From positions 1 to 33,755 of the forward strand of contig CACPQC010000008.1 in the NCBI GenBank assembly GCA_902635975.1: 33,755 nucleotides of DNA, given 5' to 3'. The position numbers were made by a program, and so were the translations under genes. Below, piece after piece: positions 23,595 to 32,428 of this stretch. Source of the DNA: an uncultured Pelagibacteraceae bacterium. Its GTDB lineage: Bacteria; Pseudomonadota; Alphaproteobacteria; Pelagibacterales; Pelagibacteraceae. Below the pieces are notes generated by a model that worked only from the letters and a program-made list of their open reading frames with translations, was not told the origin of the DNA and searched no databases. The first letter of the stretch is position 1; every line of letters starts with the position of its first letter.

Positions 23595-25934
23595 ATGAGC
23601 AGGTTTTTCAAAAATTTAATTGTGGTGATAAGTTGTTCTATACTACTTTCAGGAGCATTAATTCTAAGTATTTTATGGAGTTTTTCTAATAATATTCCTG
23701 ATTATAAATTTTTAAAAAACTATAAGCCTCCCGTTTCTAGCAAAGTTTATTCTGGAGACGGAACGTTAGTTGCAGATTTTTCCAGAGAAAAAAGAATTTT
23801 TGTTCCTTACGAATCTATACCATTAAATGTCGTTAATTCTTTCTTATCAGCGGAGGACAAAAATTTTTTTACACACCCAGGAGTTGATGCTAAGGGAGTT
23901 TTGAGAGCAATTATTAAAAATATATCAAATATTGTTAAATCAAGAAGACTAGAAGGAGCTTCCACCATTACTCAACAAGTGGCTAAAAATTTTTTACTAA
24001 CTAATGAAGTTAGTATTAACAGAAAAATTAAAGAAGCAATCCTAGCTTTTAGGATTGAAAGAGCCTTAACAAAGGAGAGAATTTTAGAGCTATATTTGAA
24101 TCAAATATATTTAGGTGGCGGAGCTTATGGTGTAGCTGCTGCAAGTTTGGAATATTTTGACAAATCAATTAAAGATTTGAGTTATGAAGAGTCTGCATTG
24201 TTAGCTGCTCTTCCTAAAGCACCCAGTAGATATAATCCTTACAAAAATATCGAATTGGCAAAATTTAGAAGAGATTTGGTTCTAAATAATTTATTAGAAA
24301 ATGGATATATTAATAACCAAGTTTATCAAAAATTAATTAATAAAAGAATATCTTTAAGAAAAAAGGAAAAAGTCTTTTTAGAGGATGCGCAATATTTTAT
24401 AGAAGATGTAAGAAAAAAAATCATAGGAGATCTAACTTATGATAAAGTTTATAAACAAGGATTTAATATAAATACTCCAATAGACCTAAAGCTACAGAAG
24501 ATCGCAACTAATTCTCTCAGAGACGGATTATCTTCGTATGACAAAAGAAAAGGATGGCGAGGTCCTTTAACTAATATAAAAAAATACAAAAAAAACTGGT
24601 CAAAAGACTTGTTAAATTACAAATTAGAAAAATCAATCAATTGGAAGTTAGCTATTGTAAAAAAGATTGATAAATTTTCAACTTACATTGAGACCGAAGA
24701 TAATGAAAAAGGAATAATCAGATACAATAATATTTCTTGGACTAAAAAAGAATTTAATGAAATTTTTGAAATTGGAGATGTAATTTATGTAAAAAAAATT
24801 GATGATAATTTTTTTTCTCTAAAACAATTACCAAAAATAAATGGAGCGATAGTTGTGATGGATCCTTATACTGGAAGAGTATTAGCAATGAGTGGTGGTT
24901 TTAGTTTTAAGAGGAGTGAATTTAATAGAGCAACTCAAGCATTAAGGCAACCAGGTTCTGCTTTTAAACCTTTTGTTTATGCTTTAGCTTTAGAAAATGG
25001 TTATTCTCCATCATCATTAATATTAGATGCTCCATTAGTTTTAGATCAAGGGGAAGATTTAAAACAGTGGAAACCTGAAAACTATGGAAAAAAATTTTAT
25101 GGACCATCAACCTTGAGAACGGGTCTTGAAAAATCTAGAAATCTAATGACAGTTAGAATTGCTCAAAATCTAGGATTGAACAAGATCGTCAACTTTTCAG
25201 AGCGGCTAGGCATTTATGATAACCCTGATGAACTTTTGTCAATATCTCTAGGGTCAGCAGAGACAACTTTAATAAAGTTGACATCAGCTTATTCAGCTTT
25301 TGTTAATGGTGGCAAATTAGTAGATCCAATTTTAATAGATAGGATTCAAGATAGTGAGGGAAATACAATATTAAATAATGAAATTAGAAAATGCAAAAAT
25401 TGTGATCAGTTATCTTACTCTAGTGAAAATTATCCAGAAATAACTGATAGTTATGAACAAATTTTTTCTTCACAAACAGCCTATCAAATGACATCAATTT
25501 TAGAGGGTGTTATATCGAGGGGAACTGGAAAAAAACTAAAAGATTTAAATTTAAATATTGGTGGTAAAACTGGAACTACAAATAAAAATACAGACACATG
25601 GTTTATAGGATTTACCTCAAATCTTGTAATAGGTGTTTACGCTGGCTCCGATAATCCCGAACCTTTAGGCAAGTACGAAACTGGAGCTAAAACTGCATTA
25701 CCAATTTTTAGAAGTTTTGTTGAAAAAACAATATTAAAATCTGAATCGAGACCTTTTAAAGTTCCAGAGGGAATAATTATGATGGTTGTAGATCCAAAAA
25801 CAGGGCAAAGAGTTAAATTTTCAACGAAAGATACCATTATCGAAAATTTTAAAAAAAAAGATATTGCTAATAATGAAGTTTTAAATACTAATATAAATAT
25901 AAAAGACTCAAATAATATATTTAAATTTTATTAA
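23595..25934 (+). CDS. mrcA: Bifunctional class A penicillin-binding protein (PBP1A type)
   Basis: This protein polymerises and cross-links peptidoglycan in the periplasm. The 779-residue product has an N-terminal membrane anchor (about 7-33). A GT51 glycosyltransferase domain follows (about 55-230), with the catalytic-Glu motif SAEDKNFFTHPGVD, GASTITQQVAKN and LYLNQIYLGGGAYGV. An OB-like insert lies near 310-420, then a transpeptidase domain: SAFK catalytic Ser/Lys in QPGSAFKPF, SRN in LEKSRNLMTV and KTG in GGKTGTTN. PBP1A is favoured by the OB-like insert and length. A TATAAT hexamer (23580-23585) lies just upstream, implying a very short leader. The stop overlaps the prfB ATG by 1 base. 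Confidence 0.94.
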   Translation: MSRFFKNLIVVISCSILLSGALILSILWSFSNNIPDYKFLKNYKPPVSSKVYSGDGTLVADFSREKRIFVPYESIPLNVVNSFLSAEDKNFFTHPGVDAKGVLRAIIKNISNIVKSRRLEGASTITQQVAKNFLLTNEVSINRKIKEAILAFRIERALTKERILELYLNQIYLGGGAYGVAAASLEYFDKSIKDLSYEESALLAALPKAPSRYNPYKNIELAKFRRDLVLNNLLENGYINNQVYQKLINKRISLRKKEKVFLEDAQYFIEDVRKKIIGDLTYDKVYKQGFNINTPIDLKLQKIATNSLRDGLSSYDKRKGWRGPLTNIKKYKKNWSKDLLNYKLEKSINWKLAIVKKIDKFSTYIETEDNEKGIIRYNNISWTKKEFNEIFEIGDVIYVKKIDDNFFSLKQLPKINGAIVVMDPYTGRVLAMSGGFSFKRSEFNRATQALRQPGSAFKPFVYALALENGYSPSSLILDAPLVLDQGEDLKQWKPENYGKKFYGPSTLRTGLEKSRNLMTVRIAQNLGLNKIVNFSERLGIYDNPDELLSISLGSAETTLIKLTSAYSAFVNGGKLVDPILIDRIQDSEGNTILNNEIRKCKNCDQLSYSSENYPEITDSYEQIFSSQTAYQMTSILEGVISRGTGKKLKDLNLNIGGKTGTTNKNTDTWFIGFTSNLVIGVYAGSDNPEPLGKYETGAKTALPIFRSFVEKTILKSESRPFKVPEGIIMMVVDPKTGQRVKFSTKDTIIENFKKKDIANNEVLNTNINIKDSNNIFKFY

Positions 25935-27026
25935 TGGAAAATTCAATATCAATTTACATAGAAGAAGTTCAAAAAATAAATTTAAGAGTTAAGGAGTTTC
26001 TTTGAAAAGAAAAATATTTTTGAGCAACTAAAAGCATTAAATGAAAAAATGTTAGAAGCTAACTTCTGGCAGGATAAGTCTCGATCAAAAAAAATCTTAA
26101 AAGAAAAAAAATTATTTGAGGATTTAACGAATTCATTTAAGAATTCCGAAAAAAACTTATCAGATTTCAAAGAATTATATAAATTAGCAATAGAAGAAAG
26201 TAATAATGATTTACTTTTTGAATTATCAAATAATTTAAAACAATTAAAAAGTGAGATAAAAAAAACAGAAATAAAATGTTTCTTATCAAATGATAGTGAC
26301 TCACTCGATTGTTATATCGAAATTCATGCAGGAGCTGGTGGAACAGAAAGTCAAGATTGGGCCAGTATGCTCAGAAAAATGTATCTTAAGTGGGCTGAAA
26401 GTAAAAAATTTAGATATGATTTAATAAGTGAGCACAAGGGAGAAGAGGCTGGAATAAAATCTTCAACAATTAAAGTTGAGGGGGATTACACTTTTGGTTG
26501 GTTAAAAAAAGAGTCTGGTATTCATAGATTAGTCAGGATTTCTCCTTTTGATTCAGGTGCAAGAAGACATACAAGCTTTGCTAGTGTTTGGGTTTATCCT
26601 GTGGTCGATGAAAACATTAAAATTGAAATCCTGGATAAAGATTTAAGAATAGATACTTATAGATCGAGTGGGGCAGGAGGACAACATGTAAATACAACTG
26701 ATAGTGCAGTGAGAATAACTCATTTGCCCTCTAAAATTGTTGTGCAATGTCAAAATGAGAGGTCTCAACATAAAAATAAAGAAACATGTTTGAATATGCT
26801 TAAGGCCAGACTTTATGATTATGAATTAAAAAAAAAAGAGGAAGAAAGTGAAACATTGCAGTCGTCGAAGTCTGAAATAGGATGGGGGCATCAAATTAGA
26901 TCTTATATATTACAACCTTATCAATTAGTGAAAGATAATAGAACGAATTTTGAGAGCACAAACCCAAAAAAAATTTTAGATGGTGATATAGATGAATTTT
27001 TAGAAAGATCATTGTATCAAATTTAA
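25934..27026 (+). CDS. prfB: Peptide chain release factor 2, expressed by programmed +1 frameshift
   Basis: RF2 reads UGA and UAA stops and triggers peptide release. Translation starts at ATG 25934 and runs 23 codons to CTT followed by an in-frame TGA (26003-26005). Skipping the T at 26003 continues as Glu-Lys-Lys-Asn-Ile-Phe-Glu-Gln for the rest of the protein, 363 residues in total. Conserved elements are the N-terminal helical domain with ANFWQDK, the SPF stop-codon recognition motif in ISPFDSGARRHTSF, the catalytic GGQ in SGAGGQHVNTTDSAVR, and QNERSQHKNKE. As in E. coli, low RF2 favours frameshifting, so the gene regulates itself. It is not a pseudogene. Start and stop each overlap the neighbours by one base (TAATG). 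Confidence 0.96.
25991..26005 (+). promoter_or_regulatory. prfB +1 frameshift site
   Basis: AAGGAG (25991-25996) acts as an internal Shine-Dalgarno-like stimulator, three bases (TTT) before the shift codon CTT (26000-26002), followed by TGA (26003-26005). Spacing and content match the well-studied E. coli prfB site, where the E. coli sequence is AGGGGG-TAT-CTT-TGA. Genuine Shine-Dalgarno sequences are rare elsewhere in this window, which makes this element stand out. Confidence 0.95.
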
Positions 27027-29218
27027 TGACAAAAATTATTTTAAAATCATTTACAATAATATTTTTTTTGATTGTAAGTTTTGTTGGATATTTCAGTTTA
27101 ATTGGTTTTGAAACAAAAAGTTTTAATAACCAGATTAAAGGAAATTTAAAAAAAATTGATTCAAAACTTGATGTTAAAATAAATGATGTAAAAATTATTT
27201 TAGACTTATTTAACTTAAAAATAAACACACAGACATTAGGCCCAATTATTTCCTATAATAACCAATCAATTGACTTGGAAGTAATTAAATCTGAAATATC
27301 TTTATTAAATTTGATAAATAAAAAATTTCAATTATCAAATTTATTTGTTTCGACAAAATCTATTAAAATCAAAGAAGTAATTGGACTTTACAGGTCTATA
27401 AATAAAAATAATAAAGCTGAACTTTTTATAATAGAAAACTTTATAAACAAAGGTTATCTGATAGCAGATATTGCCTTAAATTTTGACGATCAAGGTAAAT
27501 TAAAGGACAACTTTAAAATAAACGGTTTTGTTAGAGATGGCTCATTAAATATACTAAATAAACAAAAAATTGATAAGATTAACTTTATCTTTGAGTTAGA
27601 AAATAAAAAGTTAGATTTAAATGATCTTAGATTGTCATATTCAAATTTAGATTTTACTTCAGAAAAGATTGAAATTGAAAATAGAGATAATTTTACCGAG
27701 ATAAAAGGAAATATTAATAGTAATAAAATTAGTTTATCAGAAGAATCGTTAAAAAGCTTTTTGGAACCTTTTTCAAAATTAGACTTTAAAAATTTAATGT
27801 TCTCATCTGAAAATAAATTTTTGATTAAGATAAATAACAAATTTAAAGTTTCAGATTATGAAATTAAATCCTCATTTGACATTGACGAATTGTTAATAAA
27901 TAGTGATATAAATTTAAAAGAAATTTTTCCTAATTTAAAATCAGAAATTAGTTTTAAAGACCATCAAACTGAGATTACTTTTAAAGACAATAATTTTTCT
28001 TTAGAAGGAAATGGTGAATTTTTAATCCAAAAAAACTTTGATAAAGTTTATTATAAAATTGAAAAAAAAGGTGATGAATATTTATTTGATACTAGGTTAG
28101 ATTTTATAAAAAATCCTATTAATTTTAATTTTTTAAACTATAAATCGGATGATAATTCCACGGTAAGTTTAAAATTTGACGGTAAATTCGACAAGAATAA
28201 GACTCTACACTTTGAAAATATTAAATATGAAAATAATTCTAATTTAATAAGTTTAAAAAACTTCGAATTATCTAATGATCTAAAGATTTTAGGATTAAAG
28301 TCTGCATTTTTCAATTATACAGATGTACAAAATAAAAAGAACAATTTTCAAGCTAAACAAGATAAAGAAAAATTTATTATTTCTGGGAAAATTTTTAATG
28401 CAAGTAAATTAATTGAAGACTTAATTTTTGAAGATACTAAAAATAAAAATATTTTTAAAAAAAACTTCTCTTTTGAAATAGATTTAGATGAAGTTTACTT
28501 ACATGATGAAGATGTTGTTTATGGTCTTACAGGAAAGTTAAATTTCGTTAATAACAAAATAATAAATGCAAATATCAATGCTAAATTTGATGATAAACAA
28601 AAAGTTTCCTTTACTTTAATCAGTAAAAACAATCAAAAAGTAACAACTTTTTACACAGATCAAGCAAAGCCTTTTGTTAAAAAATTTAATTTTATTAAAG
28701 GTTTTGAAAAAGGATCATTAGATTTTTACTCAGTTAAATCTAAAGATATTTCAAATTCAAAATTAAAGATTTATGATTTTAATTTGAATGAACTTCCAGC
28801 TCTAACTAAGATTTTAACTTTAGCTTCCCTACAGGGTATAGCGGATTTATTATCAGGAGAAGGTATTGGATTTTCTGAATTTGAGATGAGTTTTCAAAAT
28901 AAAGATAAACTAATGACGATTGACGAAATTTACGCTATCGGTCCAGCAATTTCAATTTTAATGGAAGGGTATATTGAAAAAAACAAACTAGTGAGTCTCA
29001 GAGGAACTTTAGTTCCAGCGACAACAATTAACAAAGCCATTGGTTCAATACCAATCCTTGGAGATATTCTTGTAGGAAAAAAAACTGGAGAAGGGGTTTT
29101 TGGCGTAAGTTTTAAAATCAAGGGACCACCAAAAAAGTTAGAAACTACAGTAAATCCCATTAAAACTTTAACTCCTCGTTTTATAACCAGAACTTTAGAA
29201 AAAATTAAAAAGAATTAA
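27026..29218 (+). CDS. AsmA-like/DUF3971 protein, probable envelope lipid-transport factor
   Basis: The 730-residue protein has one N-terminal membrane segment (about 5-27) and a long, repetitive beta-rich region of Asn/Lys/Asp/Phe. It ends in a conserved AsmA-type C-terminal domain: FSEFEMSFQNKDKLMTIDE split by variable loops, then AIGPAISILMEGYIE, SLRGTLVPATTINKAIGSIPILG, and GVFGVSFKIKGPPKKLETTVNP. This end matches YhdP/AsmA-like proteins with DUF3971 regions. Family members in E. coli (YhdP, TamB, YdbH) form long grooves that move phospholipid between inner and outer membranes; that role is inferred here. The ATG overlaps the prfB stop by 1 base, so its translation may depend on prfB readthrough. 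The 3' end overlaps tyrS by 4 bases. Confidence 0.8.
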   Translation: MTKIILKSFTIIFFLIVSFVGYFSLIGFETKSFNNQIKGNLKKIDSKLDVKINDVKIILDLFNLKINTQTLGPIISYNNQSIDLEVIKSEISLLNLINKKFQLSNLFVSTKSIKIKEVIGLYRSINKNNKAELFIIENFINKGYLIADIALNFDDQGKLKDNFKINGFVRDGSLNILNKQKIDKINFIFELENKKLDLNDLRLSYSNLDFTSEKIEIENRDNFTEIKGNINSNKISLSEESLKSFLEPFSKLDFKNLMFSSENKFLIKINNKFKVSDYEIKSSFDIDELLINSDINLKEIFPNLKSEISFKDHQTEITFKDNNFSLEGNGEFLIQKNFDKVYYKIEKKGDEYLFDTRLDFIKNPINFNFLNYKSDDNSTVSLKFDGKFDKNKTLHFENIKYENNSNLISLKNFELSNDLKILGLKSAFFNYTDVQNKKNNFQAKQDKEKFIISGKIFNASKLIEDLIFEDTKNKNIFKKNFSFEIDLDEVYLHDEDVVYGLTGKLNFVNNKIINANINAKFDDKQKVSFTLISKNNQKVTTFYTDQAKPFVKKFNFIKGFEKGSLDFYSVKSKDISNSKLKIYDFNLNELPALTKILTLASLQGIADLLSGEGIGFSEFEMSFQNKDKLMTIDEIYAIGPAISILMEGYIEKNKLVSLRGTLVPATTINKAIGSIPILGDILVGKKTGEGVFGVSFKIKGPPKKLETTVNPIKTLTPRFITRTLEKIKKN

Positions 29219-30444
29219 ATTAATGCAATTTTAATATGTCTTTTTTTTCCAATTGAAAGTTTAAGATAATTTTTATTAAAAAAACTTTTGTCGACAATTG
29301 TTTTTTCATTGAGAATGATTTCATTATTAATTTTGATGGCTTTACCGCTAATTAATCTTCTTACTTCGCTTTTAGAATTCTCTAATTTTGAGATAATAAC
29401 TAAATCAATGATATTCAATTTATCTTTTAACGAGGATGCATTTATCTTAATTGATGGTAGATTCGATCCTGTAGAATTATTTGAAAAAGTTTCTCTAGCG
29501 ATTTTTTCTGAATTTTTTGACTCTTTTTTACCATGAAGCATTTCAGTTGTTTTGTTAGCTAGTAAAACTTTTAAATTATTAATATTAACATCTTTCAAAT
29601 TTTGAATACTTTCTATTTTTTCATCGGTAAAAAATTTTAAAAATTTAATAACATCATTATCATCTGTATTTCTCCAAAATTGCCAATAGTCGTATGGAGA
29701 TAGTAATTTTTTATCTAACCATATTGCACCATCTGCAGTTTTGCCCATTTTTGCACCTGAGGCCAATGTGATTAAAGGGGTTGTTAAACCAAAAACTTGA
29801 TTATCAGAATATCTTTTTATCAACTCAACTCCATTAACAATATTTCCCCACTGATCAGATCCCCCAATCTGTAAAATACAATTCTCTTTTTTATTTAATT
29901 CTAAAAAATCGTAAGCTTGTAAAATCATATAATTAAATTCCATGTAACTTAGTGATTGCTCTCTATCCAGTCGATTTTTAACACTTTCAAATGTTAGCAT
30001 CTTGTTTATTGTAAAATGTTTTCCTATATCTCTTAAAAAAGAAATATAATTCAAATTTTTAAGCCATTTATAATTATTTACAAAAATAGGTTTTACTTTT
30101 TTATCTGACGTGTCTAAATAATTTTTTAAAATTTTCTCTATATTTTTTGCGTTTTTTTCTATTTCATTCTCTGATAAAATTTTTCGCGTTTTATCTTTAC
30201 CTGATGGATCACCAATCCTTGTTGTTCCACCACCTAATAAAACTATTGGCTGATGTCCATGACGTTGCAATAATCTTAAACACATAATTTGAAGAAGACT
30301 TCCAACATGAAGACTTTGTGCAGTGCAATCAAATCCAATATATGCTTTAATTTTTTTTTTATTTAATAATTCAATTAATTCTTTTTCATTTGTACATTGA
30401 TAGAAATACCCTCTATCTTTAAATTCTTTTAAAAATTTATTCAT
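29215..30444 (-). CDS. tyrS: Tyrosyl-tRNA synthetase
   Basis: TyrS charges tRNA-Tyr. The 409-residue class I synthetase has the HIGH-equivalent in FDCTAQSLHVGSLLQ near residue 50 and the tyrosine-binding segment YMEFNYMILQAYDFLEL. LQIGGSDQWGNIVNG and the KMSKS-equivalent GAKMGKTADGAIWLD (Met-Gly-Lys-Thr) follow. A C-terminal S4 RNA-binding domain ends the protein (about 345-405, SEVRRLISGKAIKINNEII). Length and KMGKT form fit the TyrRS type of E. coli rather than the long TyrZ type. It is divergent from anmK across 47 bases, and tyrS next to anmK is a common alphaproteobacterial arrangement. Confidence 0.97.
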   Translation of the reverse strand: MNKFLKEFKDRGYFYQCTNEKELIELLNKKKIKAYIGFDCTAQSLHVGSLLQIMCLRLLQRHGHQPIVLLGGGTTRIGDPSGKDKTRKILSENEIEKNAKNIEKILKNYLDTSDKKVKPIFVNNYKWLKNLNYISFLRDIGKHFTINKMLTFESVKNRLDREQSLSYMEFNYMILQAYDFLELNKKENCILQIGGSDQWGNIVNGVELIKRYSDNQVFGLTTPLITLASGAKMGKTADGAIWLDKKLLSPYDYWQFWRNTDDNDVIKFLKFFTDEKIESIQNLKDVNINNLKVLLANKTTEMLHGKKESKNSEKIARETFSNNSTGSNLPSIKINASSLKDKLNIIDLVIISKLENSKSEVRRLISGKAIKINNEIILNEKTIVDKSFFNKNYLKLSIGKKRHIKIALI

Positions 30445-30491
30445 GAGTCTATAGTCTTACAATATACAATATTTGATAAAAAAAAATAAGA

Positions 30492-31637
30492 ATGGGTAAA
30501 ATTTATACTTCAATGGGTCTTATGAGTGGTACCTCATTAGATGGAATAGATGTGTCTGTCATTAGATCTGATGGTAACGAAGAATATTCAACAGAATTTG
30601 ATAGATTTTTTGAATATGACAGCGATTTATTCCAAAAATTACTAAAGATAAGGGATAAAATTTCAAATTCAGAGGATTTAGCGAGATATTTTAAAGAGAT
30701 TAAAGATCTAGAACGAGAGGTTACACTATTTCATTTCAAAGCAGTAAGTGAGACAATTGAAAAATTTAATTTAAATATAGATTTAATAGGTTTTCATGGA
30801 CAAACAATATTTCATGACCCCGAAAAAAAAATTTCTAAGCAGTTAGGTGATGGAAAACTTTTATCGCAATTAACAAAAAAAAAAGTAGTCTATAACTTTA
30901 GACAAAATGATTTAAAGCATGGTGGTCAAGGAGCACCACTTGTGCCTATTTTTCATAATGCTTTAGCAAATAAAATACATAAAAAGTTTAATTTAGATTT
31001 TCCAATATTTATTTTGAATATTGGAGGGATCTCAAACATAACATCAACAGTTAGTTGGAATAATTTGTGGCAATCTGAAAAGATTTATGCTTATGATATT
31101 GGTCCAGGTAATTGTTTAATAGACGAGTGGATTAGAAAAAATTCAAAAAGCGCTTATGACAATAAAGGCTCTATAGCTAGATCTGGTAAGATCGACAGAC
31201 TCGTTCTGAATCAAGCGTTAGAAAATTTTAACAATGATTCTCTGTATGAAAAATCCTTAGACATTAAGGATTTTGATATTTTTTTTTCAAAAGGTCTATC
31301 TTTAGAAAATGGAGCTGCAACCATTACAGATTTTACTGCTAAACTTATTTCTGATGGAATGAGTTTTATTCTCAGAAAAAATAAACCTCTTGAATCCAAA
31401 TGGTTGGTTTGTGGAGGTGGAAGAAAAAATGAGTATTTATTAGAATGTATAAAAAATAATTTTGAAAAAATAAATATTGACCTGATAGACAAATATGAAA
31501 TTAATGGAGATTATATTGAATCGCAGGCTTTTGCTTTTTTGGCAATCAGGTCTGTAGAAGGATTGCCTATTTCTTTTCCAAGCACAACGAGATGCAACGA
31601 AGCATTAACTGGAGGTATTTCAGTTGAAAATTTTTAA
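30492..31637 (+). CDS. anmK: Anhydro-N-acetylmuramic acid kinase AnmK
   Basis: AnmK opens and phosphorylates 1,6-anhydro-MurNAc, a peptidoglycan turnover product, to MurNAc-6-phosphate. The 381-residue protein has the ATPase-fold phosphate-1 motif MGLMSGTSLDGIDV near residue 8. GFHGQTIFHDP, the FRQNDLKHGGQGAPLVP segment with the catalytic Asp, NIGGISNIT, YDIGPGNCLIDEW, and the C-terminal VCGGGRKNEYL follow. The 5' part has an 11-residue insertion-like acidic stretch near residues 35-75. The presence of AnmK alongside the class A PBP shows that cell-wall recycling is at least partly kept. The stop is 1 base from that of the convergent hydrolase gene. Confidence 0.95.
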   Translation: MGKIYTSMGLMSGTSLDGIDVSVIRSDGNEEYSTEFDRFFEYDSDLFQKLLKIRDKISNSEDLARYFKEIKDLEREVTLFHFKAVSETIEKFNLNIDLIGFHGQTIFHDPEKKISKQLGDGKLLSQLTKKKVVYNFRQNDLKHGGQGAPLVPIFHNALANKIHKKFNLDFPIFILNIGGISNITSTVSWNNLWQSEKIYAYDIGPGNCLIDEWIRKNSKSAYDNKGSIARSGKIDRLVLNQALENFNNDSLYEKSLDIKDFDIFFSKGLSLENGAATITDFTAKLISDGMSFILRKNKPLESKWLVCGGGRKNEYLLECIKNNFEKINIDLIDKYEINGDYIESQAFAFLAIRSVEGLPISFPSTTRCNEALTGGISVENF

Positions 31638-31638
31638 C

Positions 31639-32295
31639 TTAATAAAGAGCGGTTTCTTTTTTAATATATCTGTTAAGCTCTTTAACTAAAAAACTTTCAT
31701 TTTTTGAAAAAAAATGATTAGCCTCTTGAACTGATTGAAATTCAACTTTAATACCTTTTTGAGAGCTTAATCTCTTATTTAATTCATTAATATATTCAAT
31801 TGGCACTAATTCGTCTTTTTTGCCATAAATTATTAAACCTGAAGTTGGACAGGGAGATAAAAAAGAAAAATCATATGCATTTGGCTGAGGAGAGATGGCA
31901 ATAAATCTGTTTATCTCTGGTCGTCTCATTAAAAGCTGCATTGCAATTAAAGATCCAAAAGAAAAACCAGATACCCAACATTGAGAATTGTCAAAATTTT
32001 CCCTCTCTAACCAATCAAGTGCAGCAGCAGCATCAGCAAGTTCCCCTTGACCATTGTCAAATTCTCCATCACTTTTACCAACTCCCCTAAAATTTACTCT
32101 ACAAACTGAAAAGTTGTTTTCCATAAATGTTTGAAAAGTTTCGACCACTATTTTGTTGTTCATAGTGCCACCATATTGAGGATGTGGTTGTAAAACTAAT
32201 GCGATTGGTGATGTTGGTTTTTTACTTTTATAATATTTCGCCTCAAGTCTCCCTGCTGGTCCAGGTATGAATATTTCTAAAATTTTATTATCCAT
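31639..32295 (-). CDS. Alpha/beta hydrolase (COG2945-like), substrate unknown
   Basis: The 218-residue cytoplasmic protein has no signal peptide. It shows the alpha/beta hydrolase triad: nucleophile Ser in GFSFGSL near residue 109, probable acid Asp in YGKKDELVP near 158, and His in EANHFF near 196. The oxyanion region PHPQYGGTMNNKIV and NFRGVGKSDG are typical of the small hydrolases annotated as COG2945. Similar genes often lie next to Fe-S assembly operons in alphaproteobacteria, as here beside iscR-sufB, but the link to Fe-S chemistry is unproven. The gene is divergent from iscR with 133 bases between the starts. A Fur-box-like sequence lies about 10 bases upstream of its ATG. Confidence 0.8.
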   Translation of the reverse strand: MDNKILEIFIPGPAGRLEAKYYKSKKPTSPIALVLQPHPQYGGTMNNKIVVETFQTFMENNFSVCRVNFRGVGKSDGEFDNGQGELADAAAALDWLERENFDNSQCWVSGFSFGSLIAMQLLMRRPEINRFIAISPQPNAYDFSFLSPCPTSGLIIYGKKDELVPIEYINELNKRLSSQKGIKVEFQSVQEANHFFSKNESFLVKELNRYIKKETALY

Positions 32296-32304
32296 AATTG
32301 TTAC

Positions 32305-32319
32305 TGATTATCATTCTCA
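32305..32319. promoter_or_regulatory. Fur-box-like inverted repeat upstream of the hydrolase gene and iscR
   Basis: TGATTATCATTCTCA matches the 7-1-7 Fur consensus TGATAATnATTATCA at 12 of 14 defined positions, with the two mismatches placed symmetrically. It lies 9 bases from the hydrolase ATG and about 60 bases upstream of the iscR -35 element. Iron control of Fe-S assembly is common, so a Fur-family site here would make sense, but A+T-rich DNA yields such matches by chance. Confidence 0.3.
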
Positions 32320-32377
32320 AAAAAAAATTAGGTTTATCACAAGTGGGTGACAAAATGTTAGTCTTTTTTTATAGATG

Positions 32378-32402
32378 ATACTTGACTATTTTAGTCGGGT
32401 TT
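32378..32402 (+). promoter_or_regulatory. Type-1 IscR operator upstream of iscR
   Basis: The 25-base site matches the E. coli type-1 IscR consensus at 24 of 25 positions, with the two half-sites GACT (32384-32387) and AGTC (32393-32396) and flanking ATA and GGGT. The only mismatch is position 24 (T for A). It lies over the -35 region of the iscR promoter. In E. coli, [2Fe-2S]-IscR represses its own operon through such sites, so IscR autorepression is inferred here. Confidence 0.8.
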
Positions 32403-32409
32403 ATATATA
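32382..32409 (+). promoter_or_regulatory. Promoter of the iscR-suf operon
   Basis: TTGACT (32382-32387) and TATATA (32404-32409) are separated by 16 bases. Transcription would start near 32416, giving a leader of about a dozen bases before the iscR ATG at 32429. The -35 element is inside the IscR operator, so operator occupancy should block RNA polymerase. The upstream in-frame ATG at 32375 would precede the promoter and is therefore not the translation start. Confidence 0.65.
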
Positions 32410-32428
32410 CCCAGTAAAATTAACGTTT

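Noticed and set aside
25934..26048. prfB read as a truncated or broken gene starting at 26049
   Set aside because: The CTT TGA shift site with AAGGAG upstream and the in-phase continuation after skipping one T show the normal programmed +1 frameshift of prfB.
32375..32428. An 18-residue N-terminal extension of IscR from ATG 32375
   Set aside because: These bases form the IscR operator and promoter, the residues do not resemble IscR, and the family starts with [10 protein letters not shown] at 32429.
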